Counted from the stretch's first letter, positions 7,396 to 16,000 are shown. The stretch is 26,739 bases of DNA from Candidatus Babelota bacterium (GCA_003174035.1 PRDV01000063.1:1-26739); one strand, 5' to 3'. Translations and numbers: made by a program. The notes: generated from the sequence alone by a model not told the origin.

Positions 7396-8541
7396 ATGGA
7401 GTTAGGTGTGAAAGCGCAGGTGTTGGTAGTATTTTTTAGTATGGTAGCTCTCTTGCCAGGCTGCCAATCTGACTATTACTATCAACAACGTCAAAAAAAG
7501 CTTCTTCAAAAGACGTTTGTAGAACATGCCCTTCCTGAAGGACCTTTAACCGTTTTTATTCACGGGACTAAAGCATCAATGCTTTCAAGATCTGTGCATC
7601 AGCTTGATTATCGCAGAGGAATTCTCGCGCTATCTGCAAATACGACAAACTCCGTACTTTCACGCATAGGGTATATATTAACAGAAACAGATCCTGTAGC
7701 ATTCCCACGAGAATCTTTTTATTTTTACAGCTGGCCTGGACAATTGACGTTTCCCGACCGCTTACGAGCAGCTGAGCAGCTCTACGAAATCCTTAAAAAT
7801 CATTCAGGCCCCTTGACCATTATTACCCACAGCCATGGTAGTAATGTAGCGCTCAATTTGGCATCTGTAGCAAAAGCATGCAATGATACTACGTTTAAAG
7901 TGGATAAGCTTATAATGCTTGCACCTCCCGTGCAGGAGGTCACTAAGCCATTTGTAAATGAACCATTGTTTAAGGAGGTATACAACTTCTATTCATCATC
8001 GGACATTTTTCAAGTAGGAGACGTCCAAGCGCTGTATTGGGAATCCTATGCTTGCACACCTCCGCACACCCGCATACCTTTCCTCTCAAAGCGAACCTTC
8101 CCGGCAGCCCCTCACATCATGCAGGCTCGTATACTGCTTGATTGGCAAAGCCCAAATCATTTACAATTCATGCTTGCGAGATTTATTAAGAAGCTTCCAT
8201 TACTCATGAAGCTCATAAAAAATGCTGCTGAAGCTGACGGGTTCACCTGCAAGAAAAATAAATACATCATCAACATCCCACCGTGCAACATGCCGCCCCA
8301 CATTGTTGAACTTGAAGAAATACAATGTCATTATTCTCCACGGTCAACGTATCATAGGACTAAACGTATGCAAATACAACAAGATGTATGCACTTATAGT
8401 AAAAACGATATGCTATCAGAAAGTGAGGGAACGAATCACATGGACAGTACCACATGCACGAGTCGCCTTCTTACGTGCCCTAGTAAGAGAACTCAACGAA
8501 TAGCTTCTTCAAGAGAAAACCAATGCTGCGCAATTAAGTAA
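7396..8541 (+). CDS. Lipoprotein alpha/beta hydrolase, tandem paralogue (copy 2)
   Basis: The signal sequence ends in a lipobox (VALLPGC near residue 23), so the protein should be a lipid-anchored lipoprotein. The core matches copy 1: TVFIHGTK, YFYSWPGQLTF versus YCFGWSGDLDF, the elbow ITHSHGSN, LIMLAPPVQ versus LILMAAPVQ, and LLDWQSPNHLQF versus LLNRQSPAHTDF. The two clearly arose by duplication. After about residue 315 the frame becomes rich in Cys, Ser and Thr. The next frame over (about 8400-8503) reads more naturally (VRERITWTVPHARVAFLRALV), so the last part is probably frameshifted. The catalytic core is unaffected. Its substrate is unknown. Confidence 0.72.
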   Translation: MELGVKAQVLVVFFSMVALLPGCQSDYYYQQRQKKLLQKTFVEHALPEGPLTVFIHGTKASMLSRSVHQLDYRRGILALSANTTNSVLSRIGYILTETDPVAFPRESFYFYSWPGQLTFPDRLRAAEQLYEILKNHSGPLTIITHSHGSNVALNLASVAKACNDTTFKVDKLIMLAPPVQEVTKPFVNEPLFKEVYNFYSSSDIFQVGDVQALYWESYACTPPHTRIPFLSKRTFPAAPHIMQARILLDWQSPNHLQFMLARFIKKLPLLMKLIKNAAEADGFTCKKNKYIINIPPCNMPPHIVELEEIQCHYSPRSTYHRTKRMQIQQDVCTYSKNDMLSESEGTNHMDSTTCTSRLLTCPSKRTQRIASSRENQCCAIK

Positions 8542-8634
8542 TATACTTAGGCCCACGCCATTTCCATGAAATAATGAAAGCACATCGCTTCGGTCTTCTG
8601 ATTGAGCGCAAGCATAGTATGAGAGAACCCGGCT

Positions 8635-10485
8635 TCAAGCAAGGGACTTAAATTTAACGAGCCTTGCCGCATTGAGTAATATCAAAAAGTCCGGAATCGC
8701 ATGAAATAAAGCTGCCTGAATAGGCGTCAGATAAGCAAGAAGGGCCAGCACTATGCCACATGCGTGGGTGAGTGCAAATCCAACAATAAGATTTTGCTTT
8801 ACTGTATGCATAGTCGCGTGAGCAAGATCAACCAGGAACACTATTTGATCTAAATTCTCAGACATGAGTACAATATCAGCAGCCTGAATTGCAGGCTCCA
8901 TACCCATACCTCCCATGGCTATTCCCACATGAGCTTGCCTAAGTGCGGGAGCATCATTGATTCCATCACCTATCATAGCAACATTATGGCCAGAGTTTTG
9001 TAACTGTTTAAGCATCGCCAATTTCTCATCGGGCATAACCATCCCTTGCGCTTGAGGAATGCCCAACTCCGATGCAACCTGTCGGGCAACCTCGAGTTTA
9101 TCGCCACTGAGAAGCATAAAGTTATCAATGCCACGCGCCTTTAATTGATCTATTACCTGTCGGGCCTCAGGCTTAATCCTATCAGCGAGACATATCTGTC
9201 CTATAACAGTATGGGCCGTCGCGACATAAAACGTCGTTAAGTTAGGCTCAATTCTACAACTGGGGGGCAAGCTTATATTGCCGTGCTCCTTTGCCTCAAT
9301 GAAGTGTCGATTGCCTACAAGATAGGTCTTGCCTTGTGAAGTTATCGTTATTCCATGGCCCGTTAATGACACATAGGTATCAGGATCAGCAACCACAATC
9401 TGTTCTTTATGAGCCTCCTGAATAATAGCACGTGCAAGGACGTGTCCCGATTTTTTTTCAGCCATAGCAGCAATGGCCAGAATATCCTGTCGAGTATAAC
9501 CATCCTCAAGGCTTGTAAGGGAAACAACTTCTGGCATTCCCATGGTTAACGTCCCCGTCTTATCAAAAATCATCGTATCAGTTGCCGCGAGATATTCGAG
9601 TGATCCTCCACTCTTTACCAATATTCCTCGCCTAAAGGCTGCAACCGATGCTGATAACAACGTTAAGGGCGTTACTAAGGAAAGCTCAAGTGGTGAACCA
9701 AATATCAATAAGGTAATAATCGTGTTTAAGTTATGGGTAAAGAGCCATACTATAGCTATAAATAGTAAAAAGGCAGGTGTAAAAATAGCCGTGATTCGGT
9801 CGGTAAGACGTACTATATGGGCCTTCGTTGCTCCTGCAGCTTCCAAAAGAGCACTAATTTTACCAAAAAAAGTATTTTCTCCAATTTTTTGAGCTTCAAT
9901 AGTAATGCCTCCCGCTTCCAAATAGGTTCCCGCGAATACAAATTCACCAACTCCTTTTGCTTTCGCTTCACTTTCACCTGTTAAAAAAGCCTCTTGGATA
10001 CTGGCTTCCCCTTCTACAATAGTTCCATCGACGGGAATACGTCCACCTGTTTTAATCATGATAAGCATACCGGGTCGCACCGTTTCAACCGGGACCTCTT
10101 TTTCTTCACCATTTTCTTTTATAAGTACTTGGCTGGGAATCAATTTCACCAGGCTTTCAAGAGATTTCTGGGTGCGTTCTTTTATGAGGTCTTCAATATA
10201 ATGAGCGATAAGCATTATGATAAGTACTACCGTAATAGCAGCCTCTTCATGACCAGCAAGCGCAATGCCCGTCGCAATAATTAAGAAAAATTCCGTGCTG
10301 ATTTGGCGCTGAAAAAAGAGTTCATAGATACCTTCATAGGCAATCGGCGCAAATGCCAGCAGAAGGGGTACGTATTTCCACCATAGGGGAAGAACGCCAA
10401 AGAGCTGCACTACAAAAAAAAGGATTACAAGGAAAATATAGGCTAGCTGTCCTGGATGATAGGATTGGATTATTTCACGATTCAT
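8635..10485 (-). CDS. P1B-like metal-transporting P-type ATPase with altered metal site
   Basis: This 616-residue membrane pump has the full P-type ATPase machinery: LTGES in the actuator domain (about 168-172), the phosphorylation motif DKTGTLT with Asp308, MLLSGDK near 460 and GDGINDAP at 506-513. The topology is P1B-like: helices before the actuator loop, two between actuator and DKTGT, and a terminal pair. There is no N-terminal metal-binding domain. The usual CPC/SPC/CPH motif of the sixth helix is replaced by SPL (264-266, in FGSPLELSLVTP). The nucleotide-domain SEHP motif reads SGHV (346-349). The last helix has AIPDFLILLNAARL in place of the common MxxSS pattern. Metal specificity therefore cannot be assigned. 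It is transcribed opposite to the hydrolases. Confidence 0.85.
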   Translation of the reverse strand: MNREIIQSYHPGQLAYIFLVILFFVVQLFGVLPLWWKYVPLLLAFAPIAYEGIYELFFQRQISTEFFLIIATGIALAGHEEAAITVVLIIMLIAHYIEDLIKERTQKSLESLVKLIPSQVLIKENGEEKEVPVETVRPGMLIMIKTGGRIPVDGTIVEGEASIQEAFLTGESEAKAKGVGEFVFAGTYLEAGGITIEAQKIGENTFFGKISALLEAAGATKAHIVRLTDRITAIFTPAFLLFIAIVWLFTHNLNTIITLLIFGSPLELSLVTPLTLLSASVAAFRRGILVKSGGSLEYLAATDTMIFDKTGTLTMGMPEVVSLTSLEDGYTRQDILAIAAMAEKKSGHVLARAIIQEAHKEQIVVADPDTYVSLTGHGITITSQGKTYLVGNRHFIEAKEHGNISLPPSCRIEPNLTTFYVATAHTVIGQICLADRIKPEARQVIDQLKARGIDNFMLLSGDKLEVARQVASELGIPQAQGMVMPDEKLAMLKQLQNSGHNVAMIGDGINDAPALRQAHVGIAMGGMGMEPAIQAADIVLMSENLDQIVFLVDLAHATMHTVKQNLIVGFALTHACGIVLALLAYLTPIQAALFHAIPDFLILLNAARLVKFKSLA

Positions 10486-10665
10486 ATAAACGAAATGATC
10501 TTTCTCTTGCTAGTGTTCTGGTTACATGAAATCACGATGAACACCTTATCCCGATCTCATAGTACTACAATAGCGCAGCATATGAGGAAAATCAAGAATT
10601 CACCCAAAACCCAACAAAGAAAATAGAACAATCACGGTAATCGCGGGAAAAATCGATGGAGGCGC

Positions 10666-10981
10666 ATGAATTACAAACAACTCATATTTGTTTCATCACT
10701 ACTTTATGCACTTCAAGTTTAGTCTTTGATTGTCAGGAATCACTCTGCAAAGACACAGGCTTACAATTCCTCATTAGTTTAATCATCAGTAAGGATACAA
10801 CTACTACTCACCTTACATCCTCTTGCTACCTTATGAGCATACAGATCAAGAGAATATCTTGGAGCTCATAAGTACAGCGAATCCTTTTGATCCGATGTTC
10901 GTGGACTCTTGTTCCACGCATAACTCAACCCATTTGTTACGAGCACAGGGGTCATCTTACTCGACTTGCGCATTAAGCTGA
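10666..10981 (+). pseudogene. Small secreted protein gene, apparently frameshifted twice
   Basis: GGAGG lies 5 nt before the ATG at 10666, and the first 17 residues (MNYKQLIFVSSLLYALQ) look like a signal peptide, but the frame ends at TAG 10720. Protein-like sequence continues in a second frame (SLVFDCQESLCKDTGLQFLISL). It then continues in a third from about 10793 to the TGA at 10979-10981 (YYSPYILLLPYEHTDQ, then ENILELISTANPFDPMFVD). Together this would be about 100 residues, secreted and fairly Cys-rich. I recognise no family. The reconstruction is inference; a comparison with an intact homologue would settle it. Between 10486 and 10665 and between 10982 and 11115 I see no gene. Confidence 0.4.
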
Positions 10982-11115
10982 TGAAACAAACACAACCCTA
11001 AGGTCGGTTCGCCTCCCGCTATTCTTGTATAGTTCTATTCTTAGCGTACTAATTTAAAAGTTAATTTGTCAATAATTTTCATTGATTTTGGATGATGCAA
11101 GCTAACCAATGCTAT

Positions 11116-11400
11116 TTAAGCTTTCCATACGACTTTATCTCGCAAAATTTCTGAGTACATTTCTAAGGTCTACGACCTGAATAGTATAAGGTGTACTAAG
11201 CACTTCCATTACGCTATTCACCTCGCCAACTCTTTAAAATTCAATTTTTCACCAGCATCCAGAGCAAGATCAATATCTGATCTCTCTCCTGCTGTTCCAC
11301 GGGCTCTAGAGCCAAATAAGTAAATTTTAGCATGGGGAACCAAGGCAGAAATTACCGCAACAACTTTGTCTTTTAATAACTCAGTAATGCCGGTATTCAT
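11116..11400 (-). pseudogene. MNT-type nucleotidyltransferase (toxin-antitoxin partner), frameshifted
   Basis: From ATG 11400 the product reads MNTGITELLKDKVVAVISALVPHAKIY, then the nucleotidyltransferase signature LFGSRARGTAGERSDIDLAL (GSxARGxxxxxSDxD), then stops at TGA about 11218. The remaining family-like sequence continues in other frames: VNSVMEVLSTPYTIQVVDL near 11150-11215, then DKVVWKA to TAA at 11116. Two shifts therefore break the gene. MNT proteins normally pair with a HEPN-domain toxin. No HEPN gene is present here, so this is a solitary relic. The catalytic residues are intact in the first fragment. Confidence 0.65.
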
Positions 11401-11429
11401 AAAGTAGTCTCTCAAGAATTTAAATTAAT

Positions 11430-11799
11430 TGGTGGAGGCGATGGGAGTCGAACCCATGTCCGCAACACAATCCGCCTAGAGCGCTTCATGTTTAGTCTTT
11501 CTTAATTCTCATAAAGGCCCTTAAAGACACGTTCTCTTTATAAGTCTGGTTTGTGATCATTCAAGCTACAGACCAAATGAACCTTGCTTGACGTCCTATA
11601 CTGGGTAATACGAGTTCGCCTTATCCATAGGCATATAAAACGAACAAGATGCTGTCAGCCCTTAAGCTGCAGCGATTGACGCCTGAGCGCCCGTGCTAAA
11701 GTTTGCACTTATTGTTTTACCTGTTATTTAACGAGCACCAAGTAAAAGCTCGACATGCTCTCTATGCTTCTTACATCACGTCGAAGCCAGTACGCCCCC
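11430..11799 (-). ncRNA. ssrA: tmRNA (ssrA)
   Basis: tmRNA rescues ribosomes stalled on broken messages by acting as tRNA-Ala and then as a short message. The 5' end GGGGGCG (11799-11793) pairs with CGCCTCC near the 3' end (one G-U pair). The 3' end has the T-arm ATGGGTTCGACTCCCAT and an encoded ACCA ending at 11430. TGGCTTCGACG follows the 5' strand as usual. The message part starts at GCA 11706 and ends with TAA at 11664-11662, after CGCTGCAGCT. It reads ANFSTGAQASIAAA, ending in the expected Ala-rich degradation signal. At 370 nt the length is normal. Its partner smpB lies about 2 kb upstream on the same strand. Confidence 0.93.
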
Positions 11800-11880
11800 G
11801 AAACTTTCAAAGAACTGAATAGAAACTGAATTATTATTATTCTAACTGATACAAAAAATAAAGTCAATAGCCAGATCCGT

Positions 11881-11911
11881 AAAAAACAAGGGAGTCTTTT
11901 GAACCCCCTTG
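11881..11911 (-). terminator. Intrinsic terminator after the FKBP gene
   Basis: On the minus strand CAAGGGG (11911-11905) pairs with TCCCTTG (11893-11887), with one G-U pair, around an 11-nt loop, followed by six T residues (11886-11881). It lies 17 nt past the FKBP stop and before tmRNA. It should end the FKBP transcript and leave tmRNA under its own promoter. Confidence 0.8.
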
Positions 11912-11927
11912 TCATTATTTTACTACG

Positions 11928-12422
11928 TTACTTGAAATCAAGCAATTCGACATCAAAATGAAGCGTTGCATCAGGTGGTATAAGGTTTCCTGCACCACGG
12001 GCCCCATAGCCCAACGCTGGTGGAATGATGAGATGCCTTTTTTCACCTTTATGCATTGAAAGAACTCCTTCATCCCAGCCCTTAATCACTTGACCAACGC
12101 CGATCACAAAGGAAAATGGTCTCCCGCGATCAACGCTACTATCAAACTTAGTGCCTAACTTACCAGCATCATCAAGCCAACCGGTGTAATGCACGGTGAC
12201 GGTCTGTCCCGGCTTTGGTGATTCCTCACCGGTACCATGGTTGTCAATCCGATATCTCAGCCCTGAAGGCAACGTAATCTCTGGCATCGTTTCTTCCTCT
12301 TTTGATTCTTCTTCTAAGTCTTTCACAATATCTTTTTTAACCGAGCCTAGTTGTGCAATACCAACATAGCTCAAGACGAGCAATGACACAAGGCCCAATG
12401 CTGTTATGATACCCTTTTTCAT
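11928..12422 (-). CDS. FKBP-type peptidyl-prolyl cis-trans isomerase, membrane-anchored or exported
   Basis: The 164-residue protein begins with a basic-hydrophobic segment (MKKGIITALGLVSLLVLSYVGIA) that is either a signal peptide or an anchor. An acidic linker (DLEEESKEEE) follows, then one FKBP domain (about 48-164). The active-site pattern is clear: VTVHYTGWL, FDSSVDRGRPFSFVIG, QVIKGWDEGV, GEKRHLIIPPALGYG and LHFDVELLD. It should catalyse proline isomerisation during folding of exported proteins. The start follows GAAGGAGAGGATC. A terminator lies directly downstream. It sits 167 bp after proS and may have its own promoter. Confidence 0.88.
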   Translation of the reverse strand: MKKGIITALGLVSLLVLSYVGIAQLGSVKKDIVKDLEEESKEEETMPEITLPSGLRYRIDNHGTGEESPKPGQTVTVHYTGWLDDAGKLGTKFDSSVDRGRPFSFVIGVGQVIKGWDEGVLSMHKGEKRHLIIPPALGYGARGAGNLIPPDATLHFDVELLDFK

Positions 12423-12589
12423 GATCCTCTCCTTCAGTTTGACTCATCTATAGCTTATAATTGAAGCAATAAGCATATACATGAGTTTGAAACAACACAT
12501 ACAATTCCTAGAGCTCAACGTACCCCAAAAAAAGAAAAAACGCTAGCACTATTTTTAGAAAAGACCCTCTAGTTCGCTCAAAGCGCCAT

Positions 12590-13837
12590 TTACAGACCTT
12601 GTTGGCACAAAAATTCCATCAATGTTTCGATAGACACCAAGTTGGCATCTTGAGCGCCACGCATTTTTACCTCAACTGAGTCTTGTGCGACTGTTTTATC
12701 ACTAAAAACAAGCCGCAGAGGAATACCAATAAGATCCGCATCGGCAAACTTCTCCCCAGCAGAACATTCCCTGTCGTCATAAAGAACTTCAATGCCGGCA
12801 TGCTGCAAACGTACGTATAACTCATGAGCTTGGGCACTTATTTCAGGCTTTTTAGAGAGGGAAAGCAAATGTACATTAAAGGGAGCAACCTCTCGCGGCC
12901 ACATAATACCCCGTTCATCATGAAGAACTTCTACTATTGCCCCCATAAGACGGGAGGTTCCCAATCCATAGCAACCCATAGGGATATCTCTGCTGACATT
13001 TTGGTCATCGCTATACGTAAGACTAAAGGGATGCGAAAACCGATACATTAGTTTAAATATATTGCCCACTTCAATGGCCTTTTGCTCAACTAACTGGTCA
13101 GTCTTACAGCCTGGACAGGTAGGCTGATCTTGTAAAATTTCCTGATTGATTGCAAGTTTGCACGGTTCACAAATAAAAATCGTATCCTCTCCAAAGGGCG
13201 TAATGGTCTGAAACTCATGGGAGTATTTACTAAAAATCCCTCCGGATGCATAAGTTAGATAGGTAAGAGCACCTAGCCCACAGCGCTCAAAAATACGAAG
13301 ATAGGTGGCCGTTACTTTTTCATAATATTCGTCTAAATCCTTCTCTTGCGCATGGAAGGAATACAAATCCTTCATGCGAAATTCCCGGCCCCGCAGAAGG
13401 CCTGATTTAGGGCGTGCCTCATTTCTAAACTTGGTTTGAATCTGGTATACAGCTCGTGGCAAATCCTTGTAGGATGCAATATACCCGCCAACAAGAGGGG
13501 TTACAATCTCTTCATGAGTCGGTCCCAAGCAAAGATCCCGCTCATGAGCCTTCAGTGTATATAATACATCAACGGTATTCCAACGACCAGTTACATCCCA
13601 GGAATCTCGTGGCTGCAAAGCAGGCATGAGGATTTCCTGCGCCCCGAGGCTATTCATTTCTTCGCGTACAATGTGCTCAATTTTATGAAGCACCCTTAAG
13701 CCGAGCGGCAAATAACTATACACCCCTGCCATGAGTTTATTGACGTATCCAGCTCGTTCAAGGAGTTGTGCATTAACGCTCGCTTCCTGCTGAGAGACTT
13801 CTTTTCGTGTTTTGGTTAATAATCCCGATTGTTTCAT
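12590..13837 (-). CDS. proS: Proline--tRNA ligase, short form without the editing insertion
   Basis: The class II synthetase attaches proline to tRNA-Pro. Motif 1 is seen around LPLGLRVLHKIEHIVREEM, motif 2 as FRNEARPKSGLLRGREFRMKDLYSF (split: RNEARP then REFRMKDLYSF), motif 3 as GCYGLGTSRLMGAIVE, and the anticodon-binding domain occupies about 315-415. At 415 residues it is about 150 shorter than the common bacterial enzyme because the editing domain between motifs 2 and 3 is absent, as in alphaproteobacterial and mitochondrial types. Two Cys pairs (CEPC and CPGC, about 223-249) remain where the insertion would start and may bind zinc. AAGGA lies 5 nt before the ATG. The gap to smpB is 8 bp, so they form an operon. 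Confidence 0.93.
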   Translation of the reverse strand: MKQSGLLTKTRKEVSQQEASVNAQLLERAGYVNKLMAGVYSYLPLGLRVLHKIEHIVREEMNSLGAQEILMPALQPRDSWDVTGRWNTVDVLYTLKAHERDLCLGPTHEEIVTPLVGGYIASYKDLPRAVYQIQTKFRNEARPKSGLLRGREFRMKDLYSFHAQEKDLDEYYEKVTATYLRIFERCGLGALTYLTYASGGIFSKYSHEFQTITPFGEDTIFICEPCKLAINQEILQDQPTCPGCKTDQLVEQKAIEVGNIFKLMYRFSHPFSLTYSDDQNVSRDIPMGCYGLGTSRLMGAIVEVLHDERGIMWPREVAPFNVHLLSLSKKPEISAQAHELYVRLQHAGIEVLYDDRECSAGEKFADADLIGIPLRLVFSDKTVAQDSVEVKMRGAQDANLVSIETLMEFLCQQGL

Positions 13838-13845
13838 ACCATTCC

Positions 13846-14298
13846 TTAAAATTTTTCCCGCAATTCTCGTCGTGTTTGGCGGGCTATATCTCGTTCTTTA
13901 ATTTCTTGCTTTATACCGTACGCTTTTTTGTGTTTCGCAATACCTATTTCTACCTTCACTTTGCCTTTATTATTGAAATAGATTTTAAGGGGCACGATAG
14001 TGATCCCCCTCTTTGAAATATCACCTATAATTCTATTCAATTCCCTACGGTGTAAAAGTAACTTTCGTGACCGTCGTGAAAATTCATCCCCCTTTGTATA
14101 CGCGTGCGAGTAGGGGGTAACATGCGCATTAATAAGCATAAGTTCATTGTGGTGCACGGTTGCAAAGGACCCAATTAAAGAAATATGGCCCGCCCGGAGG
14201 GCTTTGACCTCATCACCGGTAAGCACAATACCCGCTTCAATCCGTTCAAGGATATCATAATCATGAAATGCCTTTTTATTCTGCGCTATGATCTTCAT
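13846..14298 (-). CDS. smpB: SsrA-binding protein SmpB
   Basis: SmpB binds tmRNA and carries it into stalled ribosomes, where its C-terminal tail occupies the empty mRNA channel. The 150-residue product has the usual features: NKKAFHDYDILERIEAGIVLTGDEVKALRAG at the start (in short, the YDIxERxEAGIxLxGxEVKxLRxG pattern), HVTPYSHA in the middle, VPLKIYFNNKGKVKVEIGIAKHKK, then the basic tail KERDIARQTRRELR. Its ATG overlaps the TGA of the upstream DUF2062 gene (ATGA), and proS follows 8 bp later. tmRNA is encoded further down the same strand, so both trans-translation components are local. Confidence 0.95.
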   Translation of the reverse strand: MKIIAQNKKAFHDYDILERIEAGIVLTGDEVKALRAGHISLIGSFATVHHNELMLINAHVTPYSHAYTKGDEFSRRSRKLLLHRRELNRIIGDISKRGITIVPLKIYFNNKGKVKVEIGIAKHKKAYGIKQEIKERDIARQTRRELREKF

Positions 14299-14792
14299 AA
14301 AGTCTTTCTCTTTTCCAGTTGAGCAATAAGACGATCACAGACATATTTTAACAGCGGATACATCGGCACACTTACCAGCAAAGCAAAGAGAAAGCCACCA
14401 AACAGCAAATACCACAAACAGAATCCCGAGCCCAAATATTTTTCAATCGCAATATACTTGGATATAAAGGCATTAAATTTAGTAACCCACGCTGGATTAT
14501 AGGGCATTAATGATATATGCAAAAGTCGTTCAAAAAACCAGGCTCCAATCGCATACCCAATAATATAGATAGGTATCATCGTGAATGGATTATTAATGAT
14601 ATAGACCGCAGAAAACATAATTGCAGCATTCAACCCAAACAACCAGCTCACTACAAATAACAAGGGTGTCTGAAAGGGGATTGTCGGGGTACATGCTATA
14701 AACGTCCCCACACTAAAGGAGGCTGCTAATTTCTGTGAAGAGCGCTCAGAAAGCAATAAACGCTCTAGATATCTTTTAATAAAAGCAAACAT
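14295..14792 (-). CDS. DUF2062 membrane protein
   Basis: The 165-residue protein has about three hydrophobic segments (about 40-60, 65-85 and 125-148) and the DUF2062 hallmarks: GTFIACTPTIPFQTPLL near residue 29 and INNPFTMIPIYIIGYAIG near 65. The molecular function of this family is unknown; members are inner-membrane proteins often found near glycosyltransferases or core genes. Here it is the first gene of a tight unit with smpB (4-bp overlap) and proS. That says more about shared transcription than about function. Confidence 0.8.
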   Translation of the reverse strand: MFAFIKRYLERLLLSERSSQKLAASFSVGTFIACTPTIPFQTPLLFVVSWLFGLNAAIMFSAVYIINNPFTMIPIYIIGYAIGAWFFERLLHISLMPYNPAWVTKFNAFISKYIAIEKYLGSGFCLWYLLFGGFLFALLVSVPMYPLLKYVCDRLIAQLEKRKTL

Positions 14793-14933
14793 TGAGTTCT
14801 CCCAAAACTTTTTTGAAAAAGAGGCACATTTGCGCTAAGCTTTGTATCAGTATACGATGATTTCTCATATTGACCAAATCGTGAGTCGAACACGGGGAGA
14901 AATCTTTACTAATTAAAAGGTATTCACACCCCA

Positions 14934-15950
14934 ATGAACTACACCATCTTAGGCATCGAATCATCATGTGATGAAACAGCAGCTGCCGTTTTTAGCACGA
15001 ATAAGGGAATTCTTTCTAATGAACTTTTCTCGCAAACTGCACTGCATGCCCGTTTTGGCGGCGTAGTGCCGGAAGTTGCCAGTCGCTCCCATCTTGAAAA
15101 GATCAGACCCATCGTGACCGCCGCTCTTTATAAAGCACAGATAGAGCTTGGCGATCTGGACGCACTCGCAGTGACGTACACCCCGGGACTTCCTGGATCA
15201 CTGCTTGTGGGCCTCAGCTTTGCAAAAGCAGTTGCTTATGCGCTCGATAAAAAACTCATTGGTGTTAATCATCTTGAAGGTCACATCTTCTCTGCTTGCA
15301 TAGAGCATACTATTCCTTTCCCTTTTGTGTGCATCACGGCCTCAGGAGGTCATACCGCGCTCTATATCGTAGAAGATTATGGCCGCTATACCTTACTTGG
15401 TCAAACACTCGATGATGCTGCAGGAGAAGCGTTTGATAAGGTTGCAAAGCTCATGCACCTTCCTTATCCTGGCGGGCCAGTTATTGAAAAGCTTGCCGCA
15501 GAAGTTGGATTCCAAGATTTCTTTGAGTATCCTCGATCCACTCCCCATAGCCTCAACTTCAGCTTTTCAGGGCTTAAAACCGCTGTCCTCTATGATCTGG
15601 TAAAGCGAGAAGCCTATGCTATGGAAAGTAAAACGTTTTTAAAAGAGGATGATCTTCTTTTAAAGCAGCAAGTAGCAAGTTCCCTCCTTGTGTGCGTGGG
15701 CGATATATTTGAACAAAAATTAGCCTTGGTACTTAAGGAATACCCTGTACAGGCAATTGCTTTCGTAGGTGGGGTTGCCTGCAATAAATATCTGCGCGCC
15801 CGTCTCATGAACTTTAGCGAGCATCACAAAAAAGCATTTTTCACGCCATCACCTGCCTATTGCACTGATAACGGGGCGATGATTGCCTTTGTGGGGCATT
15901 ATAAGGCGATGAAGCAAGAATGGTCGGACTTTTCTTTGGATATCAGGTAA
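14934..15950 (+). CDS. tsaD: tRNA N6-threonylcarbamoyladenosine transferase TsaD
   Basis: TsaD transfers the threonylcarbamoyl group made by TsaC to A37 of ANN-decoding tRNAs, together with TsaB and TsaE. The 338-residue product is full length and shows the ASKHA-fold motifs: ILGIESSCDETAAAV at the start, TPGLPGSLLVG near 83, the metal-binding NHLEGH with H113 and H117, ITASGGHTAL near 135, FSFSGLKTAV near 210, GGVACNKYLR near 279 and CTDNGAMIA near 313. The ATG lies 142 bp from the divergent DUF2062 gene. Its Shine-Dalgarno (AAAGG) is rather distant. TsaB, C and E are not in this window. Confidence 0.95.
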   Translation: MNYTILGIESSCDETAAAVFSTNKGILSNELFSQTALHARFGGVVPEVASRSHLEKIRPIVTAALYKAQIELGDLDALAVTYTPGLPGSLLVGLSFAKAVAYALDKKLIGVNHLEGHIFSACIEHTIPFPFVCITASGGHTALYIVEDYGRYTLLGQTLDDAAGEAFDKVAKLMHLPYPGGPVIEKLAAEVGFQDFFEYPRSTPHSLNFSFSGLKTAVLYDLVKREAYAMESKTFLKEDDLLLKQQVASSLLVCVGDIFEQKLALVLKEYPVQAIAFVGGVACNKYLRARLMNFSEHHKKAFFTPSPAYCTDNGAMIAFVGHYKAMKQEWSDFSLDIR

Positions 15951-15972
15951 ATTTTAAAAATACTTTTCGACA

Positions 15973-16000
15973 TGAAACATACCATGTTGAAACATACCAT
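15973..16000 (+). repeat. Paired 13-bp direct repeats upstream of a promoter
   Basis: TGAAACATACCAT occurs exactly at 15973-15985 and again at 15988-16000, a 15-bp period. The second copy ends at the first base of the predicted -35 box of the next gene. Two tandem sites directly upstream of a -35 are typical of activator binding. The protein that would bind is unknown. Confidence 0.6.

Noticed and set aside
12530..12590. Terminator after proS
   Set aside because: T tracts are present on the minus strand but only a weak 4-bp stem (CGCT/AGCG) precedes them, so I could not support it.
14880..14910. tRNA T-arm-like sequence (GTGAGTCGAACACGG) upstream of tsaD
   Set aside because: No matching acceptor stem, D-arm or anticodon arm could be built on either strand.
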